A stretch of DNA of 64,000 bases from Thamnaconus septentrionalis (Eukaryota; Chordata; Actinopteri; Tetraodontiformes; Monacanthidae), in the NCBI GenBank assembly GCA_009823395.1, contig CM020513.1:6427001-6491000 (forward strand), written 5' to 3'. The position numbers were made by a program, and so were the translations under genes. Under the pieces are notes generated by a model, which was not told the origin of the DNA, did not search any database, and saw nothing but the letters and a program-made list of their open reading frames with translations. Shown here one piece after another: positions 24,501-36,133 of this stretch (its first letter is position 1; each line of letters begins with the position of its first letter).

Positions 24501-27500
24501 CTCCTCCTCCTCCTTGTGCTTCCTTTATTTTCTGACTGACCTGTGGGCCGGTTGTTTTACAAGGTCTCCTGCCTGTGTGTGTCTGCGTGTGTGTGTGAGT
24601 GGGTGCGGGTGTGTGCGACTGTTGTTACCTTGTTTTCCTGCAGCTTCTTGGTATTTTGTGTTTCTGGCTGTTGGTGTTTTGTTTTGTTGTTTTTTTTTTT
24701 TTTTTTAATCCTTTTGAGTGGAAACGTGCCGGTTGTTGTTGACCTGTGCTGAATAATGCTGCTGGGAGCTCTGGCTGGGTTTGATTCGCTGATAGAAGCA
24801 GACTGCAGCTTATCGGTGGGCTCGGCCACTTTGTATTTCTGGCTGGCAGAGGTGCTGAAGAGAGCTGAGAGGACGGAGTTGTGGCGTTGTGTCCGAGCCC
24901 GGTGCCTCCCGCTAGTCACTGACTCTTTAAAGCTCAGTCACGTTAAGGTTGCAGAGCTGCGTCACACTGCTGTTTGCTTTGTTTGCTGCATACGGATCAA
25001 AGTCCTCATCACCACTTTGGAAATTTGGACTTTTTTTTCAGAATTTCAGAATTGCTGTACATGCTAATATTGCTGTTACTTGGCTAGCTATTTGGCAGTA
25101 GCGCGGAGTGACGCATACAAGCTTGTTCTTCAAGTTGAGAAATGAGCTCAGCGTTTCTCTTTTGAGGGTCGAATTGAGTGATTCTTTGTTGTTGCTGATT
25201 TGTTTTGGCCAAGTTTGCTTGAATTTGTAATCAAAATGATCAAATTTGAAAAAGAAAGGAAAAGTAGTGGCACCAAATTCAGCAGAGCAGAAGATAAACT
25301 CTTTGGTTTCTGCCAAATTAACTTTAGAAAGGGCAAAAAACTTTTCACATCTATTTCCTCGGCAGATGCGTCGGAGGGTAACGATTAAGTCCAAATTAAA
25401 CAAAGAAGAGTTCCCGCACACAGGGCCAACTTGCAGAATTTATTGCGACGGAACTCTTTTTTTTTTGGCCAAATTAACTTTGATATCGTGTCAAAAATCC
25501 TCTTCACGCCCCAAGATTTATATATAAATATATATTTTTTTACTTAAAAGATCCAGAAAATTGACCTGGAAAACCAGGTGTGATGTTTGTGTTGAGTGCT
25601 GGTGGCGGCGGGCCGAGTTCAACTGCAGCGTGAGAGAGAAGCCCGTAGCGTAGCTCCGCCTTTTTTCTCATTAAAACTCTTCTGATTGGTCACTCTCACA
25701 TCCGGTCCGTTCCGGCTGCCGGCGCGACAACAACAGCGAGGCGGCGAGGGACGGAGCTCGGGTGGTTGCAGCAGTCAGAGCTCGACAGTGGCGTTACCCA
25801 GCAGCGTTGCCCCCTCCAACTCCCCCTCCCTCCGCTCCCACCGGCGCTCCCGTCCTGATTGGCTCTCTGTCGTCAGCAGGTCAGGCCCAAGCCAGCCGCG
25901 CCCGCCGCCATCCCCATCGCCCCCGCCCCTCCCCCGCCCATGATGGCGGCCCCCCAGCTGCTGCAGCGGCCGGTCATGCTGGCCACCAAGCTGACGTCCT
26001 CGCTGCCGTCGGCGGCGCCCATCCACCAGGTGCGCATCGTCAACGGCCAGCCCTGCGGCAAGCCCGGCGCCGCCCGCTGGCGGGCATCGTCATCACCACG
26101 CCCGTGGCGCCGGCCCGCCCGCCTCGCCGCCCGGCGGCACTGGCGCCTAACCGGCCCGGTCCCGGTTCCCGCCGCCGTCTCGGTCCCCGTCGCCCTCCCC
26201 GCCGCCGTCTTGGTACCCGGCCCGACCCCGGCCCAGCCGATCCAGATCAGCAGCCTGACCGCCGAGCCCAAGGTGAGATGATTGCGATTGCCTCTTTTGC
26301 ACACAGTCTCAGATGCTGCTGGTCACTTTGTGGGCTATGTTGGGCAGGTCTTGTTTTAACTGTGTACCTGTATTGTCTTTGACTTGTTTTTCTTTCCTTT
26401 TTCCCTCTTCTTACCCAAATTTGTGCTTTCACTTTGTTGTGTTTTGTTCAGTCTGCTATAAGCATCAACCTGCCAGGGGACCACAGAAAACTGGAAACTA
26501 GCCTATGGCTACAATCTGACAAATTTACATGTGATGTTCATTAGTATGCGCTGTCCCTTTTTTTTAACTAAATGAATAAAATAAAAATAAAATAAGAAGA
26601 GCCGCCGCCATCAGACCCACCGGCTTCGCTAAGCCCCGCCTCTTCCTCTCAGCAGACTGTTAAGACAGCGAGCGGAGCCGAACAGAAGGTCGTGGTCAGC
26701 CCGCCCACCTCCTCCTCCTCCGCCTCCACCCCGCCCATATCTCCTCCTCCGCCTCCTCCGCCACCCAGGCACAAGAGGGAGGAGAACCCCGAGGTATGAC
26801 GAGCACGCGGACATAAACGCGCACACGCTCGCAAACACGAATACAAACGCACGCAAACACACTCACTGCTCTCCTCCTCCTGCAGAAACTGGCCTTCATG
26901 GTGTCTCTGGGCCTCGTCACACACGAACACTTGGAAGGTGAGAGTTTGTTTGAATGGCTGGACAAAGTTTTCCAAAAAACAAAAAAAAACCTTTGTGTGT
27001 TTTCCTGATGGCAGAAATTCAGAGTAAAAGACAAGAGAGGAAGAGGCGGACGACGGCCAACCCGGTGTACAGCGGCGCCGTCTTTGAACCCGAGGTACAA
27101 ACACGACCTGCTGCGGCTGCGGCTGCTGCTTGCGCCAATCAGACGTCGGTTTGCACCAAGCGCACTGAAAGCCGGCAGCCACTCACGCGTCTCGCTACGT
27201 GTCTCTGACCCGCTGCCGCTGCCTCCGCTTTGTGTTTCAGAGGAAAAAGAGCGCCGTGAGTTACCTGAACAGCCCTCTGCACCAGGGGACCCGGAAGAGA
27301 GGTCTGTATGAACCGCCGAGAAGTCGGCTACCCGTAGAGCTAGACAGGCTAGACACTCGAGATAACCTTGTGCCAAAAGGTAAAAAGCCGCGGCAGGACG
27401 AAGCCCGTCGGACGGAACAGAGGCTCCTCCCCCCTTTTTCTCCCCCCCTCCCCAACGCTTCCCGTCGGCTCCAGCCAGCTTTCTCGCGCGCCAGGTTGAC

Positions 27501-30500
27501 ACGTCTCTCTGTCGGAACGCTTGCTCGCTGTCTCCTCCTGATTGGCCGAGGAAGTGGACAAGCACACACGCAAACAGCGACTGAAAACTAGGAACTTGTA
27601 TTTGCCGCACCTGCGCTCCGACAAAGAAGCGCACAACTGGCTGACCTGTAGTTGTTCATACTGGGAGTTCAGCAGGACCTTAGCACAACTGTAGTAAAAA
27701 AAAAAAAAAAAAAAAGCTAAATATGATAAAAGTGCGGAGCCTCAGACTGGATTCCCACCACCCACCACCTGGTCCTCTTCCTGCAGCGATAACACCTGGA
27801 ACACAACAAAAGCTCGAGTGTAGTGTAGTACTTGTAATACTGTGGGACTGCATTGGGTGTTGAGGCAAAAAAAATGAACTGAACACCGAACAACCCTAGT
27901 CTGGTTGGCCCGGCATTTATCGTTCTGTAGAAATGGGAGCGCAGACAGAAGAACGGCGCTCGCTGTGTCCTATTCAGAGCATCTATTTGTGTTGCCCAAT
28001 TGTCACCCACAAAAGGACATGCATGGTCAAGCACAGTGAGGGCCGCGAGGGCATTTGCAGACACATAGAAACGACCATTCTAAGACACAACAGACACGCA
28101 CAGGTGATGCAGCTCAAGGGACAGGAGCCGCGCAAACACGATGAGCATCGCCGTCAGACCTGCACATGATTATTGCGATCACAAACAAAATCACCACTGC
28201 ATGGGGAATCGGTGATACGTGGGTTGTGGTGACCAGCTGTTAGTGTGGATCCAGTCTGAGTGGACTCTGCAGGTGGAAGCTGCAACTAACCCCATTGTGT
28301 CTCTGCTTTACTGGACAATTTAACAACATTAATAAGACTAAACGGCGTCGACGCAGCTCGTCCATTAACAGGCAGCGACGGAGACTGAAGGGGAAATTCA
28401 AAAAGGCGACCCGCCCCCTCCCCCAGCAGCAGCTGCAGGGACGAAATTGAGAAGCCGAAAGAGTTTGAGTCTGAGGCAAAAGGACTTTAGACTATTGAGA
28501 GGTGATCAGGATCAGGATCAGAGGTTCAGATCCGGTTCAGATCAGGATCATCTTGTTCACTCGTATGTGGGTTTTTTTTTTCTTGTTTTTGCTTTTCTAA
28601 ACGTGGCTGAAGACTCGACCCCAGGGTTTTTTTTAAGAAGACGCTGTTGTTTCAGAGGTCAAAGCGCCACCACTTGTGTTTCGGGTGCACTTGACATCCA
28701 CCCGACAGCCTGCCAATGTAGACCAGATTATTTGATTTTTTTTTTTTTAGAGATAAGTCAATCTGCAGTTGCGTTTCCATTACATTTTTTTGCAAAATAA
28801 AAGCGATATTTCTAAAAGTTTTGACCAAGTACAATTGCGATTTGCAGTCGTTCCCATTGAATGGTGCGAAGCGCATAAGAGACCACGGCTTTTCAAAGCC
28901 CTTCTCCCTCATTTCCCTTTCCAATGTTTAAATCTGCATTTTGATTTCGTTTGCTGTCCAGAATGTTTCTTAGATTTTTCTCTTTGATTACTTGTAAAAA
29001 AAAATATTCGATCTCCTGCTCCGTCCAACCGTAACGCGCCATTTTCACTTGAAGTGAACTGGTCACGTGACCCTGTACGTCACGTCCGGTGACGTGTAAA
29101 TGCCAAAAAATTGTTTCCATGACACTTTTGCGATATACCCCTGTATCGATACGTCTGAAAAACCACCTGTTGAGAGCGTCAAAACCTTTTATCCATATTA
29201 GAGAGGTTTATCCAAGTTTAGCTGTTTCCATGACCTTTTTTTTTTTTTTTTTTTTTTTTGCGGTATTTAGATTTTGCGCAATTCTAATGGAAACGCAGCT
29301 ATTGTCCAATTAGTTTTGAAGCGATTAAAAAAAAGAAAAGAAAACAGAACGCCTACACACGTGAGGGTCCCGCAGCTTTTGGGGGGGAGGGGGCGGAGCT
29401 TGGGCAGCGGGGCGCGGCTGCGGGCTCGCGCCCGCCCGTGCTCGGCTCCAGCTCGCAGGGCGTCGGCCTCCTGCACTAACACTGCTGTCTGTGCTTCTGA
29501 CTCCTCCCCCTCCTCCTCCTCCTCCTCCTCCCCTTCCCCCCACCCTCCTCCCCCCGCCCCAAAACTCCCTGTCTCACGCTAGCCAACGAAGACTCCCTTT
29601 CCAAGGTATGTCATGCAGACTCTTCTTTTTGTTTCCTCCACCTCCTCCTCCCCCCCACCTCCTCCTCCTCCTCCTCCTCTCCATCTTTCTTTTGTTTCTT
29701 TGTTTTTTCCGTCTTTTTGTCGTCTGTCTCATTTCACCCAGGTCGCCCACCCAAATACAGCAGCGTCCCGGAGCTGGGCAGCCTCACCCCGACCTCCCCC
29801 TCCAGCCCTGTCCACCCCCTCCCCCTGCCCAGCCCCAACTCTGGGGATGTAAGTAACGACTGGGGGGGGAGACGGGACAGGACGGCTCAGATGGTGGGGA
29901 AAGGCCGTCACACACCACGACCCCGGCGGCCCCGCAGCTCCCTCACTCACTCCCTACTCACTCACTCACTCACTCACTCACCCATTCACAACCCCCTTCA
30001 CCGGCCCTCTGCACACACACACACACACACACACATCTCCATTAGTCTGTCGTCTCCATGTGACCCTCATCAGCCTCATCACACATGTAATTTTTTTTTT
30101 TTGTTTGTTTGTTTGTTCGTTTCTTGTTGTCTCGACCTTCGAACTCAGCCTTACAAAGTGAACAGCGTCCTGTAGCCGACAGCATCCATTGAACAACCTG
30201 ACTGCTCGCGCTCAGAAACACATCCTAACTCCTCCCGTGGCTCGATTAACACACATGGTCCATCAGACACTAAAACGTGGCCGACAATTTAAAAAAAAAA
30301 GAAAAAAAGAAAAGAAAACGGACAAAAAAAAAAAAAGACGGCGTCCACCTGCCCCCTTCCCTCTTCCCTTTGCCCCCCCACCCGCTCCTCCTCCCCCACC
30401 CCCACCCCCACCACCACCACCACCACCACACACATGGACGGTGGCGCTCAGCCGGCCGGGGAAACTGATTGGTCCAATTCTTCCTCGCAGGGAGACATCC

Positions 30501-31269
30501 ACGAGGATTTCTGCACTGTGTGCAGACGCAGTGGCCAGTTGCTCATGTGCGACACGTGTTCTCGTGTCTATCACCTGGACTGCCTGGATCCACCCCTGAA
30601 AACCATTCCTAAAGGCATGTGGATCTGTCCAAAATGTCAAGACCAGGTAACGGCAGCGACAGTCTAGGAGAGAGAAGAAGGGGGGGGAGTGGGGGAGGAG
30701 GAGGAGGAGGAGGAGGAGGAGGAAGTGTCGGGGGAGGGGCCGGGGGCTAGCTCAGTCTGCTCAGGGCCCGGTAGCTGTGCTGTGACTGCAAATGGTTGGA
30801 AACAATTAAAAAAATAAAATAACTGAATGAATAAATAAAAGAAGGCAAACAGAGCCGGACTGGACGTTGGGACTGTTCAATCCTTTGTAAGCGTAAAAAC
30901 ACGACGCACTCGGGTTTCTTTGTGCGTCTTGTCTCATCCGTCGTGTCGGTGCAGGTCGGCATCTCACCTCCATCCACTCCATTGCTTGTCACTGCTCGGC
31001 ACCACCACAGGGTGGCGCCCTGGTTTTTGTTTCGTTTTTTTTGTTCTCTTGTTTTTGTTTTTGTTTTTTGTTGGTTTTGTTTGGAGGGGGGTGGTCTCTG
31101 GGCTTCTGTTACAACTCTGAGATTCTCTCGACAGATCCTGAAGAAAGAGGAAGCCATTCCCTGGCCCGGCACGCTGGCCATCGTCCACTCCTACATCGCT
31201 TACAAAGAAGGTGCGCCTGAACCTCCCGCTCTTCACCCAGACCACGAAGACATTCGGCAGTGTCGCCAA

Positions 31270-31301
<32 letters not shown>

Positions 31302-32866
31302 TTTTGCAGCTAAAGAAGAGGAGAAACAGAAGCTGATGAAGTGGAGTTCAGAGCTGAAACTGGAGCGAGAGCAGCTGGAGCTCCGAGTCAAGCAGCTCAG
31401 CAACTCCATAACGGTGAGGTGGCAGACCAGGCACCTTCCTGCTGAACCGACTCCGGGTTTATTCCAGGGGTGGGCAAACTGTTTGACTGGTGGGGGCCAC
31501 AGTGGGTTCTAAATTTTGGGGCCGAAGCAGGAGCAGATAGATGGAGTGTTTTGGTGAGCCACCAACAATATGTCATTGGATATGTAGAAAACTTGTCAAT
31601 TGAAAATTAACAAATTATCAAAAAATTATTGCCTTAGTCCGACTATGATCGGACAACTCTCGTGCATGTTAGACAATGCGATTGGAATTTGAATTTCTCC
31701 TTCACCTTAGTCGGAGTATAACTGGACAGTGCATGTGTGCATGCGCCACAACCCCCCGCGCTAGCGTCTGTCCCTGAGAACAAAAACATTCAAGACACGA
31801 GCACCTTCAACGCGTGGCGCTACAACAAGTTTGTGTATATCTGAGGACACGACCGAGAACCTTTTTAGCTAATTTGTATGACTTTGCAACAAAACTGTGC
31901 TCTGTACAACAGAACAATGCTACTTCTCACCTGGAGTGGAATTGGCGCTTGTAGTTACTTCCTGGAGGCTTTAAACAGCTTCACAAGTCATACTGAGTGT
32001 GACGGGCCATTCATTTCAATGGAGTTGCTAGCAGGCCAGTTAGCGCAGACGGGATTTTTGGCTGCAGTACCTCGAGTGGCCACTATATAGAAAACATGTG
32101 CTTTTAATGTCAATTGAAAATGAACTAAAGCAAAGTTACAACAAAATCTGTGTCTTTGAAGCCCCAAGGTATTTAGCTGTTCATTGAAATGACTCTTAAA
32201 ACACTGACTAATGGATGAAATACAACTATTTTGCTCCCTAATAAATAAAATTTCTTCAAGTTTGGTGGACCAGATTAAAAAGCTTAACGGGCTGCAGTTT
32301 GCGCATTGCCTGTTATAATACATCTACGGTTAGAACACTAACATATCCGTAACTTTCCATTGATTGCTGTAAGATGTAGACACACTTCTCTTCATCTGCA
32401 CATTTCTAAAGTCGTGCTTGTCTTCTGGCAGAAATGCATGGAGACCAAAAACACCATCCTGGCCCGCCAGAAGGACATGCAACATTCCCTGGAGAAGGTC
32501 AAACACCTGATCCGCCTCATCCAGGCCTTCAACTTCAACCAGGTGGCGGCAGCGGAGCCGCAGCCGCAGGGGTCAGAGGTCAGAGCCCAGGACTGCGGTC
32601 AGACGGTGGCGGCGGCCGCGCCGGAGGAGGCCACAGCCGCCGAGGAGGCCCAGTCCGGTGGTGGTAGCGACGGCGCCGACAGGAAGGACCAGCAGGGGGA
32701 GCAAGGAGCTGCGGGGAACAAGCAGCCGGTGGCGGCGGCGGCGGTAGAGGGAGAGGTTAGCCCCGCCCCCACTGCTGAGAGCAGCCCTGGCTCAGGGGCC
32801 GGCGCCCAAGCCGAGGCCGCCGGAGGAGGCGGGCCACGGAGAGCGCCCCGGCCGAGGCGTGGCTGA
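19193..32866 (+). CDS. phf21a: PHD finger protein 21A (BHC80), histone H3K4me0 reader
   Basis: Coding exons: 19193-19246, 19980-20012, 20549-20614, 21911-22063, 22521-22757, 24164-24253, 25880-26272, 26653-26793, 26886-26937, 27015-27094, 27241-27301, then 29742-29848 or 29583-29605, 30491-30646, 31135-31210, 31310-31413, 32432-32866. Each boundary has AG/GT and the phases agree, giving 745 residues with the AT-hook exon or 717 with the microexon. The order matches human PHF21A: N-terminal coiled coil ([18 protein letters not shown]), Gln/Pro-rich middle, conserved [20 protein letters not shown] block, AT-hook, PHD finger and C-terminal coiled coil. The protein belongs to the LSD1-CoREST complex and reads unmethylated H3K4. 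The second of two adjacent ATGs is taken as start because human begins MELQ. Paralogue PHF21B lacks the long Gln-rich segment. The exon at 25880 and the 3' end show apparent frame slips (see findings). Confidence 0.95.
20619..20658. repeat. (CA)n microsatellite abutting a phf21a splice donor
   Basis: About 20 CA units start within five bases of the exon ending at 20614, directly after the GTACAC donor. Confidence 0.95.
21486..21516. repeat. (CGG)n microsatellite in a phf21a intron
   Basis: Ten or so GGC/CGG units in the intron before the exon at 21911. Confidence 0.95.
21682..21728. repeat. (TGCG)n microsatellite in a phf21a intron
   Basis: A GTGCGTGCG-type alternating purine-pyrimidine tract, a possible Z-DNA former, lying about 180 bp before the exon at 21911. 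Confidence 0.9.
23560..24125. repeat. About 165-bp tandem minisatellite in a phf21a intron
   Basis: Four diverged units each begin near CCGGTGTTGTGGTTGTAAC and continue through GAGACC, a GGCAGGAGAGGCGTGG-like block, GTGTAACAGCAGCA and AGCAGGGGGCAGT. The first unit is shorter (about 118 bp), with starts near 23569, 23687, 23854 and 24016. The array stops about 40 bp before the exon at 24164. GTGTAACAGCAGC-type words also occur upstream from 23160. Confidence 0.85.
28765..29302. mobile_element. MITE with long inverted ends in a phf21a intron
   Basis: The left end contains GTTGCGTTTCCATTA and the right end TAATGGAAACGCAGC, its inverted copy. The inversion continues inwards (TTGCAAAATAAAAGCGATATT against GCGGTATTTAGATTTTGCGC, imperfectly). 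TTTCCATGA words recur inside, and a poly-T run sits near 29238-29259. No coding capacity. The superfamily cannot be named because no clear target duplication is seen. Confidence 0.6.
29583..29605 (+). CDS. phf21a: phf21a microexon (neuronal-type isoform, replaces AT-hook)
   Basis: This 23-nt exon encodes ANEDSLSK. It is flanked by AG at 29581-29582 and GTATGT from 29606, takes phase 1 from the exon ending at 27301 and gives phase 0 to the PHD exon at 30491. Human PHF21A isoforms carry ANEEHWPK at the same place; inclusion is described as neuron-specific and removes the AT-hook. A C-rich tract of about 70 nt precedes it. No TGC is visible in the 50 nt before the acceptor, so an SRRM4-type enhancer is not obvious. 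Confidence 0.85.
29742..29848 (+). CDS. phf21a: phf21a AT-hook exon (canonical isoform)
   Basis: A 107-nt exon encodes [20 protein letters not shown] followed by a Pro/Ser-rich tail ending NSGD. Joined to the exon ending at 27301 it forms RKRGRPPKY, a classic AT-hook that binds the minor groove of AT-rich DNA. It enters in phase 1 and leaves in phase 0, exactly like the microexon 136 bp upstream, so both fit the same slot. Joining the two to each other would break the frame, because microexon phase 0 does not match phase 1 here. Confidence 0.88.
30491..30646 (+). CDS. phf21a: phf21a PHD finger exon
   Basis: One 52-codon exon carries the whole PHD zinc finger: [18 protein letters not shown], the YHLDCL turn and WICPKC, giving the Cys4-His-Cys3 ligand set. 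Human PHF21A differs at only a few positions. This finger recognises H3 with unmethylated lysine 4, and the acidic residues after GDIHED are known contacts in the family. Confidence 0.97.
31465..32312. mobile_element. Longer hAT-type element in a phf21a intron
   Basis: The left end CAGGGGTGGGCAAACTGTTTGACTGG and its continuation match the MITE at 1075, and the right end (GCAGTTTGCGCATTGCCTG) is a decayed inverted copy. At 848 bp it is nearly three times longer, because other repeat-like DNA sits inside, including a segment at 32001-32090 that recurs inverted at 63636-63723. Target duplications are not preserved. Confidence 0.6.
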
Positions 32867-34077
32867 GAGCGGGCGGCGCGCCGGCCGCTGATGGTTCTCC
32901 TGACTCGGCGGCGGCACCGACACCGGCAGTCAACGCGGTGGCGGTGGCGGCGGCGGCGGCGCGCAGCCACCACCAGCGGCACGACGGAGCCGGCCCGCTC
33001 CGACGGCAGCCCCGCCCCCACCCGGCCCCCAACAACGCGCCGCCACCACCAACTCTGAGAACAAGACGGCTGCTGTCAGCCCGCCAGAGACGGCGGATGA
33101 GAAGAAGCCGGAGGAGGAGATGACGTCCGACAGTGACAGCGGCGGTGGCGGCAGCAGCAGCAGCAACAGCAAAACCTCAGAACCCTCCCAGCATTCTTTG
33201 CCAGCGCTGGTCAGCAGTTTGGACAACAAGAAGTAATGCTCTCTCTCTCCCTCTAGTGGCGGAAATTCAAACATATATATTAAAAAAAAAAAGAAAAGAA
33301 AAACCCAACAACAACAACGGGACGACGAAGAAGAAGAAGACTTTTGCTTGCACCGGGTGGCGGTGCCCTGAAGTTGCCAATCTGTATAAATGTTGTTTGT
33401 TTGCATTGTATTGTCGAGACTGTGTCAATGGTAGATATACAGCCCAAGTCACATGACTCTGGCGAAGAAGGGGGGCGAAGGGATGGGGGTGGGGGGGGGG
33501 TGTCAGCCAGCCAGCCTCGCGTCCCAGCGTCGTCATGCCAATTTTAGCGATAGAGGTCGGTGGTGGGAATGCCGAGGAAGGGGGGAGGGGAGATTTAACT
33601 CATCATTATGATCATCATCATCTTCATCGTTATCATCATCATCATCATCATCATCATCACACCGGTGTGTGCCTGTTCCTGTTGGCCCCTTGTTGCAGTG
33701 CGGTGCGGAGGGCGCGCGGGGGAGGAGCCAGGGGGGGAGAGGAGGGGGAGGGGGGGGTGCTGGTCTGTGCAGCAGTGTTGTGACGGAGGAGAGAAGAAGA
33801 AGAAGAAGAAGAAGAAGGAGGAGAATTGCCGCTGGATCCCACGGACTCAGAGAGCAGAGGACAACTTTGAATTTCTGCCCCGCCCTCGACACACCCCCCC
33901 CCCGCTTCGGCACAACCGCAGCCAATAGTTTTCTGCCTCTCTCTCTCAGTTACCCCCTCTCCCCACCCCCACCTTTCAGGGCCAACCCTCCCTCCCTCCC
34001 TCATTGACAGCCCCACCCACTGCAGGCCCTCTCGGTTTATCCGGCTGTCACTTCCCGCAGCGTCGCACATCCAGAGC

Positions 34078-34089
34078 GCCATCTGGTGG
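34078..34089 (-). promoter_or_regulatory. Candidate CTCF core motif
   Basis: GCCATCTGGTGG fits the reverse complement of CCASYAGRKGGC at every position. It lies in the presumed phf21a 3' UTR, about 2 kb before an oppositely oriented match. Confidence 0.35.
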
Positions 34090-34368
34090 AAATACTTAAA
34101 AGCGAGCGGGCGATCCCACCCCCTATCCAGCCGGAACGTCTCCTCGCCCTCCCAGAGGAATTAACGCCGACGTTAGCTCCCCACTGGAGTGGGAGGGGGA
34201 GAAGGGCAGGGGGGAGGGGCTTTGAGGCGCTGGAACCAACCGATGCGAGTCTCAGGTGTCGAGTGCTGCGAGAGCGGTGGCCGACTGAGGTGGGATCAGC
34301 CTAGAAAAAACCGGTCCGCATCCCGCTGAGCTGCTCCAGTCAAGAGGGGCGACTGAAAACTGGAGTAG

Positions 34369-34405
<37 letters not shown>

Positions 34406-36121
34406 GCACCCGTCCTGTCTTTTTGCCCCCCCCCCAGCCTTTAGTCAAGAGTCCTAATGCCCCCACCCACCCACTCCAGTGACCAAATGCCCCCTCCCCG
34501 CCCCTCCCTTCCCCACCCACCACCCCCGACCTCGGGGCGAGGCGATTGGTCGGCCGCTCGGTCAGGTGTCCCAGTGGTGTCGGTCCAAGTGTTGTGATTG
34601 AGTTCATCATTCGTGAGTCAAGTGTGTCAACTGTGAGCACTAAATGTGAAATTGCAATATTGCAACATCAATACACACGTACACGCACGCACGCACGCGC
34701 ACGTGCGCACACAAACAATATCTGGGGCTGTGTTTGTTCTTTTATAGGAAAAGATATTCAGGTCTTCCTAGTTCTTCAGAATAAGTGCTTTCTGTTCCTG
34801 AACCTGCTGAAACCACCGTTACCCAACACACACACACACACTGACGGAATCCAACTTTTTTCCCCCCTCTCTTTATTTATTTATTTTTTTAAAGTGGTGG
34901 TCTTTGCATCATTTGCATCTTTTATGTGGGGGGTGGGGGGGGTGGGTAAACAAACAAACAAACAAACAAACCTGAACTGCCAAAATAATTTTGTTGTGAA
35001 CTTCAGCAGGGAAGAAGGTCGTTTACTGTGTGGAAAGATCAAATCATCCATGTGGGAGAACCAGAAGGCCCCGCACCCCTACCTTCCCCCCAGGGTTGAG
35101 ACGTCAGAGCTTCTTAAAACAATAAAACATCGGAGGGACCTTTTTTAATTTTTACTTTTTTTAAAAAGAAAAAAGAAAAAACAAGGATTTTGTGAACCGG
35201 CTCGTTCAGACGGATCTCAAAAGGGACAATAATACCACAAATCCTGAGAGTTAAAGCACAAGCTTGCTGCATCACAAAGAAGTGCTGAAGAGCTTTTTTT
35301 GTATGTTGTTATGGAATTAAAACAGAGTATGCATCTCTTTGTCGTGATGTGACTTATCCCCACATTGCCAATATTTTTCTAGGAGGGAATCCAAAAAGAA
35401 AGAAGGAAAAAAAAAAACCTTAGTCTGGAGTCTAGTTCTAGGGGTTCCTGGGCCCGGGGTCCCGTCCACAGGTCCTCGGTGGAGCCGATGGATGACGTTG
35501 TGGTTGGTTGGTCGGTCTGTCGGAGGGTGTGTCTTTGAACGGCAGCTGACTTCTGGTTGGTTGGTCATTTGGTTGGTTGGGAGCAGTGAGAACGACTCTG
35601 GTCTCTTCGATGGCGGTACCAGAACATCCTCCTGTGTCTGGTGCAACAGCGGAGGGCGGGAGCGTTGAGGCTTCAGGTTGTAGCTGCCCAAAATGGTATT
35701 CATCCCTCCCGCCTGCAGGCGGCAGCACTGAGGGCCGCAAACCATCAAGGACTTGTAGCCACGTCAGAATTTTTCGGTTCTCACAATTTTTTTTTTTTTT
35801 TTTGGGGGTGCGGGGGGGGGGCATTGACAAATAGATTTTAACAGCCAAATTCTGTTTGCACGCGCGTTGATCTGGGCTTTTCATTTGAAAGCCGGTTTGC
35901 TGTGATTGCGACTTGAGTTTTCACAATGTGAAGCCAAAATATTCCCCATCAACGCTGCAGCGTTAGCATGTGCTAGCGTGTGCCGGTGCTGTGAGTTTGG
36001 ACCAAAGTCTTTATTGTAAATTGTAAAATTTATTGTCAATTTTTTTAAATGAACAACACTTTCACGTTTATTATTATTTATTGCAAGGTATTAAGTTTGT
36101 GGCGACACACACCAGCTGTAG

Positions 36122-36133
36122 CCACCAGGGGGC
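36122..36133 (+). promoter_or_regulatory. Strong candidate CTCF motif
   Basis: CCACCAGGGGGC followed by AGTG matches the CTCF core consensus in full. A near match (GCAGGGGGCGCTA) lies 140 bp further on. The pair sits between phf21a and the tRNA/prdm11 side. Confidence 0.4.

Noticed and set aside
26696..27634. 312-codon minus-strand open frame
   Set aside because: It lies antisense across four phf21a exons (26653-27301) and their introns. Its text is low-complexity and has no family match.
32938..33123. Separate small gene downstream of phf21a
   Set aside because: The frame is better explained as displaced phf21a C-terminal coding sequence after a frame slip. It has no start context of its own.
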